Origin: Dehalococcoidia bacterium
GTDB lineage: Bacteria; Chloroflexota; Dehalococcoidia; SHYD01; SHYC01
NCBI GenBank assembly: GCA_016844365.1
Contig: JAENIT010000101.1
Location: 1 to 7,968 of the forward strand
DNA: 7,968 nucleotides
Direction: 5' to 3'
Position numbers and translations under genes: made by a program. Positions 1 to 5,267 of this stretch are shown in pieces. The notes beneath the pieces were generated by a model that searched no databases, was not told where the DNA came from, and worked only from the letters and a program-made list of their open reading frames with translations. Position 1 is the first letter of the stretch; each line of letters begins with the position of its first letter.

Positions 1-2
1 TA

Positions 3-68
3 GTCGCGGAGCGTGCCGATTTCCGCTATGGGGAGGATGAGCCAAACCCCGATCCTGACAGGGAGTAG
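3..68 (+). CDS. Possible C-terminal end of a gene entering from the left edge (partial)
   Basis: Reading from base 3 gives 21 codons before a TAG at 66-68: the peptide ends FRYGEDEPNPDPDRE. The acidic, proline-rich character is typical of a soluble protein tail, and the next reading frames contain early stops. The fragment is too short to assign a family, and a chance open frame of this length is quite possible. No terminator is obvious directly after the stop. Confidence 0.25.
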   Translation, partial: VAERADFRYGEDEPNPDPDRE

Positions 69-180
69 TCCCTCCCCATGCCTCCGCCCGTAACCGGTCT
101 GACTCCATCTACCGTCTTCGCGTAATATCCCCTCGCTGTCGCCCTCATGCACCACAATCCCGCGACCAACCAACCCGTAG

Positions 181-199
181 GGGTCGGGTCTCCCGACCC
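181..199. repeat. REP-like hairpin, 8-bp perfect stem
   Basis: GGGTCGGG (181-188) pairs with CCCGACCC (192-199) across a TCT loop. There is no T-run on either side, so it does not look like an intrinsic terminator. From memory, similar GGGTCTCCCGACCC-type palindromes are dispersed in Chloroflexota assemblies. Confidence 0.55.
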
Positions 200-229
200 A
201 CCAGGGCGATGGCGGTTTGGCGCGAACTA

Positions 230-256
230 TAGGGGCAGGTTTAAAACCTGCCCCTA
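230..256. repeat. REP-like palindrome, 13-bp perfect arms
   Basis: TAGGGGCAGGTTT (230-242) and AAACCTGCCCCTA (244-256) are exact reverse complements around one central A. This is the longest near-continuous palindrome in the window. It looks like a dispersed intergenic repeat unit rather than a protein operator, because it does not overlap a recognisable promoter. Confidence 0.65.
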
Positions 257-324
257 CGATGGGACCCCTCATTGAACGTGCGCTGCGCCACAAGGGGCTG
301 CTGAGCGCGTGAACCCCCTCCCAA

Positions 325-345
325 CCTCCCCCGCTGCGGGGGAGG
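325..345. repeat. GC-rich palindrome, 10-bp perfect arms
   Basis: CCTCCCCCGC (325-334) is the reverse complement of GCGGGGGAGG (336-345) around a single T; a folded form would have an eight-pair stem and a GCTGC loop. It lies nine bases before a second, similar hairpin, giving a paired repeat unit with a CCCTCCC / GGGGGAG theme. Confidence 0.6.
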
Positions 346-354
346 AGAAGGATA

Positions 355-379
355 CCCCCTCTCCGTTGCGGAGAGGGGG
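355..379. repeat. GC-rich hairpin, 11-bp perfect stem
   Basis: CCCCCTCTCCG (355-365) pairs exactly with CGGAGAGGGGG (369-379) across a TTG loop. It is followed by further G-rich sequence (CCAGGGGGAGAGG). With the 325-345 palindrome it forms one composite element that I would expect to recur elsewhere in the genome. There is no U-tract, so a role as an intrinsic terminator is unlikely. Confidence 0.6.
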
Positions 380-405
380 CCAGGGGGAGAGGTCGAGATT
401 GCCAC

Positions 406-422
406 GTCCACCTTCGGTGGAC
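406..422. repeat. Short hairpin just beyond the CoA-transferase stop codon
   Basis: GTCCACC (406-412) pairs with GGTGGAC (416-422) across TTC. It lies 20 bases downstream of the minus-strand stop at 443, where a terminator or 3'-end stabiliser would be expected, but no T-run follows on the minus strand. A 3'-end processing barrier or a dispersed repeat are both possible. Confidence 0.4.
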
Positions 423-442
423 TCGCAAAGACAACGGAAATA

Positions 443-1744
443 CTACGTCACATCACGGTCCCGTGGGCTGACCTCCGCGCCCTCAACGTAGGTGTCGCCG
501 ATGAGCTTCTCATCCTCCATCTGCTGGTACTCCTCCGCGGTCTTGCCGAGTAGCTCGCGATAGACCTCGTAGTTGTACTCGCCCAGGCAGGTGGCGGGCA
601 GGCGAATCTCCAAAGGCTTGCCGTCTAGCCGCCAGGGGCTCTTGGTGTACTCGTGAGTCCCCGCCTCACGATGGGTAACCATCTGGAAGAAATTCCTTGC
701 CCGCAGGTGAGGATCGTGCCACACGTCGTCGTCTTTCATGACCAGGCCCGCTGGGACTCCCGCCTTCTGCAAGTGGTTCATGACATCGTGCGAGTCTTTG
801 TCCACCGTCCATTCTCGAATAATCTGATCCAGCTCATCCTGGCGCTGAAGGCGGCTTATGACATCCGCATACCGCTCGTCCCCAGCCAGCTCCGGCCGGC
901 CAATGGCCTTGCACAGGGCCCGCCACTCCTCGTCGTTGCGGACAGCGATGGTGGCCCAGCGGTCGTTGCCTGCGCAACGGTAAACGCCGTGGGGGGCCAT
1001 GGTGTGGTCTCTGTTCCCCACAGGTTGGGCGACTCGACCGTTCATGGTGTAGTCCATGATAAAGTTCCCCAAGTGCGGCATGAATGCCTCGGCTTGAGCG
1101 AGGTCTACGAATTGGCCCTTACCAGTGCGCATTCGGTACTTGAGAGCCGTCATAGCCCCAAAGACCACCGCCGGCCCCGTGATTGAGTCGGAGTGGACTA
1201 TGCTAGTGGTGCGAGATGGGTCCAGATCGGGGTAGCCCCGCAGATAGGTGTGACCTATGGTTGCGTCCACGTGACTGCCGTAGCTTATATACCCCTTGTA
1301 CGGGCCGTCTCCTCCCCATCCGGAGCTGGAGAGCATGATGATCGCCGGATTCCACTTGCTGACCACCTCATAGCCGATACCCATCCGTTCCATAGTGCCT
1401 GAGGCGTAGTTATCTACCATGATGTCGCTGAGCTGTACCAGCTCTTTGAACACGGCTATCCCCTTGGGGTCTGTAAGGTTGAGCGTGATCCCCTTCTTGT
1501 TTCGATGGTTGTAGTTAAACCCAGCGCTTCGCTCCCACGGGCGCGTGCCGGGGTCGTTGTCGGCATAGTTCCCCTGCCCTCCTGGGACTGGATTGAGTTG
1601 CCCGCGGCCCTGAGCAACTCGTTGAATGGCCTCGACATGAATAACCTCGGCCCCCATGTCACCCAGGAGCGAGGTGGCGTAAGGGCCTGCATACACTTCC
1701 GTGAGACTAATGACTCGAACCTTTTCCAATGGCAAACCCGTCAT
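443..1744 (-). CDS. Family III CoA-transferase (CaiB/BaiF type), catalytic Asp present
   Basis: This 433-residue protein belongs to the CaiB/BaiF (class III) CoA-transferases, cytosolic enzymes that move CoA between carboxylic acids through a covalent aspartyl intermediate. Visible hallmarks are the N-terminal LLGDMGAEVIHVE segment (residues 27-39), NKKGITLNL (82-90), the DIMVDNYASGTMERMG region (107-122), and HSDSITG followed by RTGKGQFVD (206-214). Asp186 in HSDSITG occupies the usual nucleophile position. Length is normal to slightly long for the family; the insert around residues 44-70 and the acidic tail after about 408 account for the excess. The ATG is supported by GGAGGA at 1749-1754, four bases upstream. 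It lies 88 bases downstream of a second CoA-transferase on the same strand, so co-transcription is likely. The substrate cannot be read from sequence: formyl-, succinyl-, carnitine- and bile-acid-type acyl-CoAs are all possible. Confidence 0.9.
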   Translation of the reverse strand: MTGLPLEKVRVISLTEVYAGPYATSLLGDMGAEVIHVEAIQRVAQGRGQLNPVPGGQGNYADNDPGTRPWERSAGFNYNHRNKKGITLNLTDPKGIAVFKELVQLSDIMVDNYASGTMERMGIGYEVVSKWNPAIIMLSSSGWGGDGPYKGYISYGSHVDATIGHTYLRGYPDLDPSRTTSIVHSDSITGPAVVFGAMTALKYRMRTGKGQFVDLAQAEAFMPHLGNFIMDYTMNGRVAQPVGNRDHTMAPHGVYRCAGNDRWATIAVRNDEEWRALCKAIGRPELAGDERYADVISRLQRQDELDQIIREWTVDKDSHDVMNHLQKAGVPAGLVMKDDDVWHDPHLRARNFFQMVTHREAGTHEYTKSPWRLDGKPLEIRLPATCLGEYNYEVYRELLGKTAEEYQQMEDEKLIGDTYVEGAEVSPRDRDVT

Positions 1745-1776
1745 TCTATCCTCCGTTTTTGTAGAGAGATCTGACT

Positions 1777-1828
1777 GTAAGGGCGTATAGCAATACTTGT
1801 AGTGAGTTTGTCGAACCTACGCCCCTAC
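1777..1828. repeat. Imperfect inverted repeat between the two CoA-transferase genes
   Basis: GTAAGGGCGTA (1777-1787) matches the reverse complement of TACGCCCCTAC (1818-1828) at 10 of 11 positions, with 30 bases between. It fills most of the 88-base gap between the two genes and has the same G-run / C-run style as the 230-256 palindrome, so it is probably another dispersed intergenic repeat. The spacer includes TGAGTTTGTCGAAC, which resembles another short motif common in these genomes. Confidence 0.45.
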
Positions 1829-1832
1829 CACC

Positions 1833-3035
1833 TCAAATAACGCCCGTCTCCCGTAACTTAACCAGATCCTCTGGGCTGTAACCCAACCGCTCGCCCAGGA
1901 TCTCCTGGTTGTGCTCCCCCAGAAGCGGAGCTCGCTTGCCCTGCCAGGGACTCTCCGACATCTTGAAGGGCGCTGCGGGATAAGTGAGCGGCCCAGTCAC
2001 GGGATGGTCGATCTCCGTAAACATCTTTCTAGCCTGGTAATGGGGGTCTGTGAACAGCTCGTCGATGGAATAGACCGGCCCCGACATCACCCTCTCGGCC
2101 TCGGCGGCGTGAAAGACCTCCATCTTGTTTCGCTCCAGGAGCCACGGGTAGAAGAAGACCTCGAAGTCGTCGTGATGCAATCGACGCGCGGCAGCGGTGG
2201 CGAACATGGGGTCGGTCACCAGCTCCGGCATCTCCAGCATCTTCGCTACTCGGGGCCAACCCCTTATCCCCAAGGTAGCCACGTGAACGAAGCCGTCGCC
2301 GCAGGGATAAATGCCCGACGGATAGTTGCCTTCCCGTCGTGACCCCACACGCTCAGCCACCTCGCCGGTGTAAGAGTAACGAAGGATCTGTCGGTCCACA
2401 GCGCCCGCGAGGCACTCCATTATGGAAATATCCAGGTATTGGCCGGGGCCACCCAGCATAGCGCCCATATACGCGCACATGGTGGCAGCAGCCCCATTCA
2501 GCCCAGCGAAACACTGGAGCACGACACCAGCGTACTTCAATGGCTCGCGGTCAGGCTCCCCGTGACGGAACATGATGCCACCCATACCGAAGCTGATCAT
2601 CTCGGTGGACTTGTAGTCCCGGTAGGGCCCCGTTTGGCCGAAGTTGGAGATGGAGGTCATTATGAGCTGAGGGTTTACCTTGGATAGCGTCTGGTAGTCC
2701 AAACCCAGCTCCTCCAAGACCCCTGGCCTGAAGTTCTCCACCAGAATGTCGGCATCCTTCACCAGCTCTAACAGCGCGCTCTTTCCAGTCGCCGTCTGGA
2801 GATTGAGAGTGAGGCTTTTCTTGTTGGTGTTGAGGTGGAGAAAGAGACCGCTCTTCTCCGGATGGGGATCGTCCTGGTAAAAAGGCCCCATTTGGCGGGC
2901 TGGATCGCCGGCCCCCGGCCGCTCAATCTTGATGACCTCAGCGCCGTAGTCGGCCAGAAGCTTCGTACAGTAGGGGCCGGCCACGTGATGGGTAAGATCA
3001 ACCACCTTTACATCGGAAAGGGCTTGCTCGCTCAA
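1833..3035 (-). CDS. Family III CoA-transferase paralogue (CaiB/BaiF type) lacking the catalytic Asp
   Basis: A 400-residue class III CoA-transferase homologue. Family features are LLADYGAEVIKIERPGAGD (residues 26-44), NTNKKSLTLNL (69-79), DILVENFRPGVLEELGLDY (96-114), GGPGQYLDIS (195-204), and a C-terminal LLGEHNQEIL (371-380) that closes most family members. Aligned with its neighbour through the GQ[YF][LV]D segment, the nucleophile position (Asp186 there) is Gln174 here, in LQCFAGLNGAA. From memory a subfamily with Q-x-x-AGLN-A at this place exists in environmental bacteria, so this may be a subfamily trait rather than decay, but it argues against the standard aspartyl-CoA mechanism. I place the start at TTG 3035 rather than ATG 3119: AGGAGGA (3041-3047) lies five bases upstream, and the 28 extra residues (MWFWDVPENVLCYYWANRSL onward) resemble no family N-terminus. 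It is first in the tandem pair. Confidence 0.88.
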   Translation of the reverse strand: MSEQALSDVKVVDLTHHVAGPYCTKLLADYGAEVIKIERPGAGDPARQMGPFYQDDPHPEKSGLFLHLNTNKKSLTLNLQTATGKSALLELVKDADILVENFRPGVLEELGLDYQTLSKVNPQLIMTSISNFGQTGPYRDYKSTEMISFGMGGIMFRHGEPDREPLKYAGVVLQCFAGLNGAAATMCAYMGAMLGGPGQYLDISIMECLAGAVDRQILRYSYTGEVAERVGSRREGNYPSGIYPCGDGFVHVATLGIRGWPRVAKMLEMPELVTDPMFATAAARRLHHDDFEVFFYPWLLERNKMEVFHAAEAERVMSGPVYSIDELFTDPHYQARKMFTEIDHPVTGPLTYPAAPFKMSESPWQGKRAPLLGEHNQEILGERLGYSPEDLVKLRETGVI

Positions 3036-3040
3036 AGCGT

Positions 3041-3047
3041 TCCTCCT
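3041..3047 (-). promoter_or_regulatory. Shine-Dalgarno site that fixes a TTG start
   Basis: The minus strand reads AGGAGGA, then five bases (ACGCT), then TTG at 3035. A near-perfect ribosome binding site at ideal spacing makes this start much more credible than the upstream ATG at 3119. Confidence 0.8.
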
Positions 3048-3077
3048 GCGAATACAGTCTAGGGATCGATTTGCCCA

Positions 3078-3086
3078 ATAATAGCA
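3078..3086 (-). promoter_or_regulatory. Candidate extended -10 promoter for the CoA-transferase pair
   Basis: The minus strand reads TGCTATTAT, which is an extended -10 (TG-N-TATTAT). No good -35 box is found at the right distance (ATGTGC at 3106-3101). Transcription from here would give a leader of roughly 35 bases ahead of the TTG start. The assignment is weak. Confidence 0.3.
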
Positions 3087-3346
3087 CAAAACATTTTCTG
3101 GCACATCCCAAAACCACACAAAGGGATGCGTCGGGTTTTCGCTGAGAATGGAAAGGTTGTAGGCTTACCTGAGAGTCAGAGAGCCATTGGATGTGAGTCC
3201 ACATGCCGATCCGCCTGAGGCGGAGAGACCACAATCCTTGTAGAGTAAACAAACCCTTGAAAGGATCCCATCAGATCAGAAACGTTGCGAAATCCCCTCT
3301 TTTTAGGCTCTATTTGTTCCTCGAAATATCAATCTCAGGATACGTT

Positions 3347-3390
3347 GTTGATACAGTATAGGCAATGCTATTGACAATAGCGTTATCAAC
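3347..3390. promoter_or_regulatory. Candidate operator: nested palindromes over the -35 box
   Basis: GCTATTG (3367-3373) and CAATAGC (3375-3381) are exact reverse complements around one A, and this 15-base palindrome covers the whole TTGACA box. Outside it GTTGATA (3347-3353) is the exact reverse complement of TATCAAC (3384-3390), placed between the -35 and -10 boxes. A dimeric repressor bound here would block polymerase. HspR, encoded downstream, is the natural candidate, but the half-sites do not match the known HAIR consensus. Confidence 0.5.
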
Positions 3391-3400
3391 TCTCTATAAT
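3371..3400 (+). promoter_or_regulatory. Near-consensus sigma-70 promoter of the dnaJ-hspR-clpC cluster
   Basis: A perfect -35 box TTGACA (3371-3376) and a perfect -10 box TATAAT (3395-3400) are separated by 18 bases. Predicted transcription starts near 3407, about 20 bases ahead of the dnaJ ATG. A promoter this strong normally needs a repressor, which fits the hspR gene in the same cluster. Confidence 0.8.
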
Positions 3401-3426
3401 TGTAGTAGTCGGAAAAAGAGGTTGCT

Positions 3427-4239
3427 ATGCCAGGGAAAGATTACTACGCGGTTCTGGGAGTTCCCCGTAACGCCTCCGAGAAGGAGGTAAAGCAGGCCTA
3501 CCGCAAGCTGGCCAGAAAGCACCACCCCGACGTGAACCCGGGGGACAAGGGCGCTGAGGAGCTGTTCAAGCGGATCAACGAGGCCTACGAAGTGCTCTCA
3601 GATGCCGAAAAGCGGCGGAAGTACGACCAGTTCGGAGAGAACTGGCAGAATGCTGGGCAGTTCGCCGACACCAGGGCCGGGCGCGGAGCGGCCTGGGAGC
3701 AAAGGACTGCCGGCTCTGGCCCCTTAGACTTCGGCGGCCTCGGCGATCTGGACCTCGATAACATACTCGGTGGACTCTTCGGTCGTCGAGAGTCGAGTCG
3801 TGTGCGGCGATCTCGTCGGGGCAAGGACGTAGAATACCCTATGGAGGTGACCCTGGAGGATACTTTTTCAGGCGCCACTCGTCTCATCAGCCTTGAGACC
3901 GACGAGGCGTGCTCCACGTGCCAGGGTCAGGGCGAAATCATGAGCAGCCGATGCTACACCTGCTTGGGCACAGGGGCGGTTCGACGAAGCAAACGTCTGG
4001 AATTAAAGATTCCCCCAGGGGTAGCCGATGGCTCCAGGATTCGGCTCGCAGGTAAGGGCCACGCCGGCAGGGGCAGTGGCGAGGCTGGAGACCTGCACCT
4101 GCTAATTTCCGTCCGCGCTCACCCCGACTTCCAGCGAAAGGGGGACCACCTTCATACGGAGGTGGAGGTCCCTCTGGTAACGGCGGTCCTGGGGGGAGTG
4201 GCTCTGGAAGGGGGGACCTGTACGCCAAAGTCCACGTAG
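3427..4239 (+). CDS. dnaJ: DnaJ-like (Hsp40) co-chaperone with a truncated C-terminal domain
   Basis: An Hsp40 that would stimulate DnaK ATPase and hand over unfolded clients. The J-domain (about residues 1-70) is intact, with HPD at 33-35 and the usual DYYAVLGV start and YDQFG end. Residues 71-132 form a glycine-rich linker ([20 protein letters not shown]). The substrate-binding part begins near 134 and contains only two zinc-binding motifs, CSTCQGQG (162-169) and CYTCLGTG (176-183), instead of the four in classical DnaJ. The second C-terminal domain starts ([19 protein letters not shown], 232-250) but after VLGG (254-257) the frame runs into [13 protein letters not shown] and stops at 4239. 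The normal ending resumes in another frame. The ATG follows AGAGG (3417-3421) at five bases. It is the first gene after the strong promoter. The J-domain could still function, but client binding through the second domain should be impaired, unless the lesion is an assembly error. Confidence 0.85.
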   Translation: MPGKDYYAVLGVPRNASEKEVKQAYRKLARKHHPDVNPGDKGAEELFKRINEAYEVLSDAEKRRKYDQFGENWQNAGQFADTRAGRGAAWEQRTAGSGPLDFGGLGDLDLDNILGGLFGRRESSRVRRSRRGKDVEYPMEVTLEDTFSGATRLISLETDEACSTCQGQGEIMSSRCYTCLGTGAVRRSKRLELKIPPGVADGSRIRLAGKGHAGRGSGEAGDLHLLISVRAHPDFQRKGDHLHTEVEVPLVTAVLGGVALEGGTCTPKST

Positions 4240-4304
4240 TCCTTCCCGCCAAACTTACCCCTGACCAGCGCCAGGTTTTCGAAGAGCTAAGAAAGGTATT
4301 GTAG
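4191..4304 (+). pseudogene. dnaJ: Out-of-frame remnant of the DnaJ C-terminus
   Basis: In the frame one base back from the dnaJ frame, the DNA encodes [19 protein letters not shown] and then an AKLTPDQRQVFEELRKVL ending, stopping at TAG 4302-4304. RGDLYxxVHVxLP and the helical tail are the standard last residues of DnaJ. In intact relatives about 40 residues, including the IPPxTQxGxxxRLxGxGMP segment, lie between LGG and RGDLY; here about five remain. The join falls in or beside the G-run at 4191-4196, and a second G-run sits at 4210-4215. The data therefore suggest loss of somewhat over 100 bases with a frame change. Confidence 0.8.
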
Positions 4305-4521
4305 AGAGGTCCAAAGAGCTTTGGACGAGCGCCAGACGGTCCAGCCGGTGTAGATCGGCTTCTCAGGGAGCGCAACATACGGCGGGCTATCTTCCTCTGG
4401 GGGCAGAGCCCGATTCTCGCCAGCCTGTAGGCTTGTCCTGTCCGATTCATCGGACTTCGTTTACGCGGAGAGTCCTGCCGAAGGGCTGAAGGCGGCAGAC
4501 TGGTAGGAGGTCTTAAGGAAT
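4305..4521. other. Hairpin-rich gap between dnaJ and hspR
   Basis: These 217 bases hold no convincing reading frame; the long minus-strand frame over 3938-4450 is a shadow of dnaJ. Several stems can be drawn: 4309-4326 (listed separately), CGGGCT (4383-4388) with AGCCCG (4407-4412), AGCCT (4422-4426) with AGGCT (4429-4433), GTCCGAT (4440-4446) with ATCGGAC (4449-4455), and AGTC-c-TGCC (4471-4479) with GGCAGACT (4494-4501). The last one ends three bases before the hspR ribosome binding site AGGAGG (4505-4510). The gap contrasts with the close spacing of all later genes in the cluster. Either a repeat insertion or a structured leader would explain it. Confidence 0.5.
4309..4326. repeat. Hairpin directly after the dnaJ remnant
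   Basis: GTCCAAAG (4309-4316) pairs with CTTTGGAC (4319-4326) around AG, a perfect eight-pair stem starting five bases after the stop at 4304. There is no U-run, so it is at best a weak attenuator or an RNA-processing site; it may also be a dispersed repeat. Confidence 0.5.
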
Positions 4522-4845
4522 ATGCTACGACATGATGCCAACGATGAGCCTTGCTACGTTATAAGCGTAGCCGCCAAGCTCCTGGGCATCCACGCCCAGA
4601 CCCTTCGCTACTACGAAAGGGTAGGGCTAATAGCCCCCTCTCGAACCCAGGGGAACATCCGCCTCTACTCGGAGGGCGACCTGCTCCGGTTGCGAAAAGT
4701 AAAGCAGCTCATGGACGAACTCGGAGTTAACCTCGCAGGAGCTGAGGTCATCATGCGAATGCGGGAGCGGATAGAGGAGATGGAGGAGCGGATGCGAGAG
4801 ATGGAACGGGAGGTGACCCAGCTCCGGCAGGCGCAGGGCAGGTAA
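4522..4845 (+). CDS. hspR: HspR-type MerR-family heat-shock repressor
   Basis: A 107-residue MerR-superfamily DNA-binding protein of the HspR class, which represses chaperone and protease genes and is released when the DnaK system is busy with damaged protein. Residues 12-31 (YVISVAAKLLGIHAQTLRYY) form the helix-turn-helix, followed by ERVGLIAPSRTQGNIRLYS, whose R-T-x-G-N-x-R-L-Y wing is the HspR/GlnR-like signature. Residues about 73-105 are a charged, heptad-like helix (MRERIEEMEERMREMERE), the likely dimer coiled coil. No metal-binding cysteines are seen; Cys11 is the only cysteine. Length fits small HspR proteins. The ATG is preceded by AGGAGG at 4505-4510 with an 11-base spacer, longer than ideal, which may keep expression low. 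Linkage to dnaJ and clpC supports the assignment. It probably acts at the promoter near 3371. Confidence 0.88.
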   Translation: MLRHDANDEPCYVISVAAKLLGIHAQTLRYYERVGLIAPSRTQGNIRLYSEGDLLRLRKVKQLMDELGVNLAGAEVIMRMRERIEEMEERMREMEREVTQLRQAQGR

Positions 4846-4853
4846 GAAAGGAC

Positions 4854-5267
4854 GTGGCAGACCTTTCGGCAATTCAGAGGGCACGGCTCCAAAAGGCGGA
4901 GCGCTTTCTACTGACAGCACGCCTTGCGCTGAGAGACGCAGACTATGAGAGTTGTGTGTCACGCTCATATTACACAATCTTTCACTTGATGTGCGCTCTT
5001 GTATTGGATGAGCAAGAAGAACTGAAACGTATAAGCCACGAGGAATTGATCCGCCAAGTTATCCGATGGAATAACGCACGTACGCTTCTCAGGATTGTAG
5101 GAGCCTTAGACAATAGACATGCAAGCCTTAATCAGTCCCTTACCACACTGCTTCGGTGGCGAAACGAGGCGGATTACGAATTAGGAACTGCAACTGTTGA
5201 AAGAGCACGCAACTGCGTACGATTTGCAGACCAGATGTTGCAAGTTATAAAGGAGGCTCTCCCATGA
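4854..5267 (+). CDS. HEPN-domain protein, UPF0332-like
   Basis: A 137-residue, all-helical protein with a HEPN fold signature. Residues 14-50 (KAERFLLTARLALRDADYES, then SRSYYTIFHLMCALVL) match the first helical pair with the characteristic S-Y-Y-x-x-F-H motif. Residues 103-110 are RNEADYEL, the R-x-x-A-D-Y motif of UPF0332/HEPN proteins, followed by a long helix ending QMLQVIKEAL. HEPN toxins that cut RNA use R-x4-6-H; here R103 is followed five residues later by Tyr108, so RNase activity is doubtful. Such proteins often pair with minimal nucleotidyltransferases, but the neighbour lacks that motif. The start is GTG, eight bases after the hspR stop; AAAGGA is only one base upstream, so reinitiation from hspR is likely. 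Three 60-base lines counted by hand here are 43-48% GC, against 53-72% in sampled lines of hspR and clpC, which suggests acquisition by transfer. Confidence 0.75.
   Translation: MADLSAIQRARLQKAERFLLTARLALRDADYESCVSRSYYTIFHLMCALVLDEQEELKRISHEELIRQVIRWNNARTLLRIVGALDNRHASLNQSLTTLLRWRNEADYELGTATVERARNCVRFADQMLQVIKEALP

Larger units (their letters stand above)
69..442. other. Non-coding intergenic region with a cluster of short palindromes
   Basis: I find no convincing gene in these 374 bases. An open frame at 309-491 on the plus strand translates the hairpins themselves into low-complexity proline/arginine sequence, so I regard it as spurious. The stretch holds five perfect inverted repeats (listed separately) and separates the possible gene tail at 68 from the stop codon of the minus-strand CoA-transferase at 443. 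No promoter stood out. Confidence 0.6.
3036..3426. other. Divergent intergenic region between the CoA-transferase pair and the dnaJ operon
   Basis: Some 390 bases separate the two divergent gene sets. The right third is AT-rich and holds a strong rightward promoter with palindromes. The left part holds a weak candidate for the leftward promoter. Between them, TCCGCC (3210-3215) and GGCGGA (3219-3224) form a small hairpin and ATGTG (3191-3195) pairs with CACAT (3200-3204). I see no conserved protein in any frame. Neither CIRCE (TTAGCACTC-N9-GAGTGCTAA) nor the HAIR element reported for actinobacterial HspR (CTTGAGT-N7-ACTCAAG) is visible. Confidence 0.6.

Noticed and set aside
181..422. CRISPR array
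   Set aside because: The palindromes differ in sequence and spacing; there is no repeated direct unit with regular spacers.
309..491. Plus-strand 60-residue reading frame
   Set aside because: It translates the intergenic hairpins into proline/arginine-rich sequence and runs into the opposite-strand gene.
3036..3119. ATG at 3119 as the start of the upstream CoA-transferase (428 residues)
   Set aside because: The 28 extra residues do not resemble the family, cover the putative promoter, and a TTG at 3035 has an ideal AGGAGGA site.
2998..3252. Minus-strand 84-residue frame in the divergent region
   Set aside because: No recognisable domain, and it overlaps the supported CoA-transferase start and its ribosome binding site.
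3230..3426. HAIR or CIRCE heat-shock operator
   Set aside because: Read on both strands, neither consensus is present even approximately; CCCTTGAAAGG near 3254 has only a partial half-site and no mate.
4309..4326. Intrinsic terminator after dnaJ
   Set aside because: The stem is perfect, but the sequence after it is GAGCGCCAG with no T-run.
3938..4450. Minus-strand 170-residue reading frame over dnaJ
   Set aside because: It is antisense to the clearly coding dnaJ and is a low-complexity proline-rich product of GC-rich codons.
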